A stretch of DNA of 7,199 bases from Fidelibacterota bacterium (lineage in GTDB: Bacteria; Fidelibacterota; Fidelibacteria; Fidelibacterales; Fidelibacteraceae): assembly GCA_023134755.1 (NCBI GenBank), contig JAGLUM010000276.1:1-7199 (forward strand), written 5' to 3'. Below are positions 6,552 through 7,199 of this stretch, piece after piece. Positions within the stretch are counted from its first letter, which is position 1. Every line of letters begins with the position of its first letter. The notes below the pieces were generated by a model. That model was not told the DNA's origin. It was given only the letters and a program-made list of their open reading frames with translations, and ran no database searches. Both the position numbers and the translations under genes were made by a program.

Positions 6552-7199
6552 TTATTTAGAATCGTTAATTACCGGTTCTGTCTTTTTTTTGTATTCCGAA
6601 GGAGTCATGCTGACATATTTTTTAAAGAGGGTATTAAATGAGGATTTAGAATTAAAGCCCGCATCGTAACCAATAGCAAGTACTGTAAGATTATCATAGC
6701 GGGGGTCCATCAAGCGCTGCTTTGCTTCTTCGATACGATAGCTGTTAATAAAAGTGTAAAAATTTTTGCCCAATTTTTCATTTAGGATTTGTGTAACATG
6801 ATGTCGGGGAACATGCAAATATTGTGCAACATCAAGAATCGTCAGCTCCGGTTCAAGGTAAAGTTTTTTTTCTTCCATAAGTGAAAGCAGTTTTTTAGTA
6901 AGGGAATCAATGTTTGCTATCCGCAGTCCGGAGCGTTCATATTTTGGTTTTTCTTTTGGGGGTGTTTCGGGATAAATACGATTCTGCTGATATCCAAAAA
7001 TGCTGAAAGTAAAGGAGTAAAAGACTAAAATAATATTTCCCATAAGTAAGGGGTCAAAATGAAAATTTGTAACAAAGACACGAGTAAAACCCATTATGAA
7101 CAGCCCAAAATACAATATGAAAAATGTAATGGAAACAAACAAAGCCCATCCTAATGTGATTTTTTGCGATGTGTAAGAAAATAAATCTTTTATTTTCTT
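6552..7199 (-). CDS. Membrane-anchored AraC-family transcriptional regulator (5' truncated by window edge)
   Basis: The frame is open to the right edge, so the true start is outside; a TTG at 7142 is internal. The 215 visible residues begin with two hydrophobic helices (about 14-37 and 50-69), the end of a multi-helix membrane region. A charged linker follows, then a complete AraC-type DNA-binding domain. The first helix-turn-helix is around 121-142 (DVAQYLHVPRHHVTQILNEK), followed by FYTFINSYRIEEAKQRL. The second helix-turn-helix is around 171-195, with the family signature AGFNSKSSFNTLFKK and TPSEYKK near the end. Related regulators in Bacteroidota-like bacteria are usually about 350-390 residues with six or seven N-terminal helices, so roughly 150 residues are missing. 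It would sense something in or near the inner membrane and bind DNA from there. It is co-directional with, and immediately upstream of, the barrel-transporter operon, which is the obvious candidate target; this is inference. Confidence 0.9.
   Translation of the reverse strand, partial: KKIKDLFSYTSQKITLGWALFVSITFFILYFGLFIMGFTRVFVTNFHFDPLLMGNIILVFYSFTFSIFGYQQNRIYPETPPKEKPKYERSGLRIANIDSLTKKLLSLMEEKKLYLEPELTILDVAQYLHVPRHHVTQILNEKLGKNFYTFINSYRIEEAKQRLMDPRYDNLTVLAIGYDAGFNSKSSFNTLFKKYVSMTPSEYKKKTEPVINDSK

Noticed and set aside
1..7199. CRISPR array, insertion sequence or prophage
   Set aside because: No regularly spaced repeats, transposase, integrase or phage gene could be seen on either strand.

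Overview
This is an AT-rich bacterial window with two convergent gene groups separated by a tRNA gene and a sparse intergenic stretch. The protein set suggests an anaerobe of the wider FCB/Bacteroidota-like assemblage: a ferredoxin-containing MinD-type ATPase with NifX-like proteins, Gram-negative outer-membrane proteins with signal peptides ending in 'A-Q', and an AraC regulator fused to membrane helices. The tRNA promoter has a conventional -35/-10 with 17-bp spacing rather than the Bacteroidetes -33/-7 type, which argues mildly against a classical Bacteroidetes. Assignment to a phylum is inference only.

Left block (1-1455, + strand): the 3' part of a P-loop ATPase of the MinD superfamily with an inserted two-cluster ferredoxin domain, followed by two small, distinct dinitrogenase iron-molybdenum-cofactor-binding (NifX/NifB C-terminal) family proteins. 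Gaps of 44 and 31 bp, each with a ribosome binding site, indicate one operon. A strong hairpin terminator (1489-1516) closes it. Such sets are known in many anaerobes that do not fix nitrogen and are thought to handle metal or Fe-S clusters; the exact job is unknown.

Middle (1489-2029): a tRNA-Glu(UUC) gene on the - strand abuts the terminator and has its own recognisable promoter. The stretch up to 2029 has no convincing gene.

Right block (2030-7199, - strand, read right to left): a 5'-truncated membrane-anchored AraC-family regulator (6552-7199), a probable terminator, a 162-bp gap with a near-palindrome in front of the next gene, then a tight three-gene operon: an outer-membrane beta-barrel resembling the DUF1302 group (6389-5091), a 12-helix MMPL/RND transporter (5079-2806) and a periplasmic LolA-like protein (2809-2030, overlapping the transporter by 4 bp). 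Together these supply an inner-membrane pump, a soluble hydrophobic-cargo carrier and an outer-membrane protein: a plausible trans-envelope route for a lipid or other hydrophobic compound, perhaps under control of the neighbouring regulator. The cargo cannot be read from the sequence.
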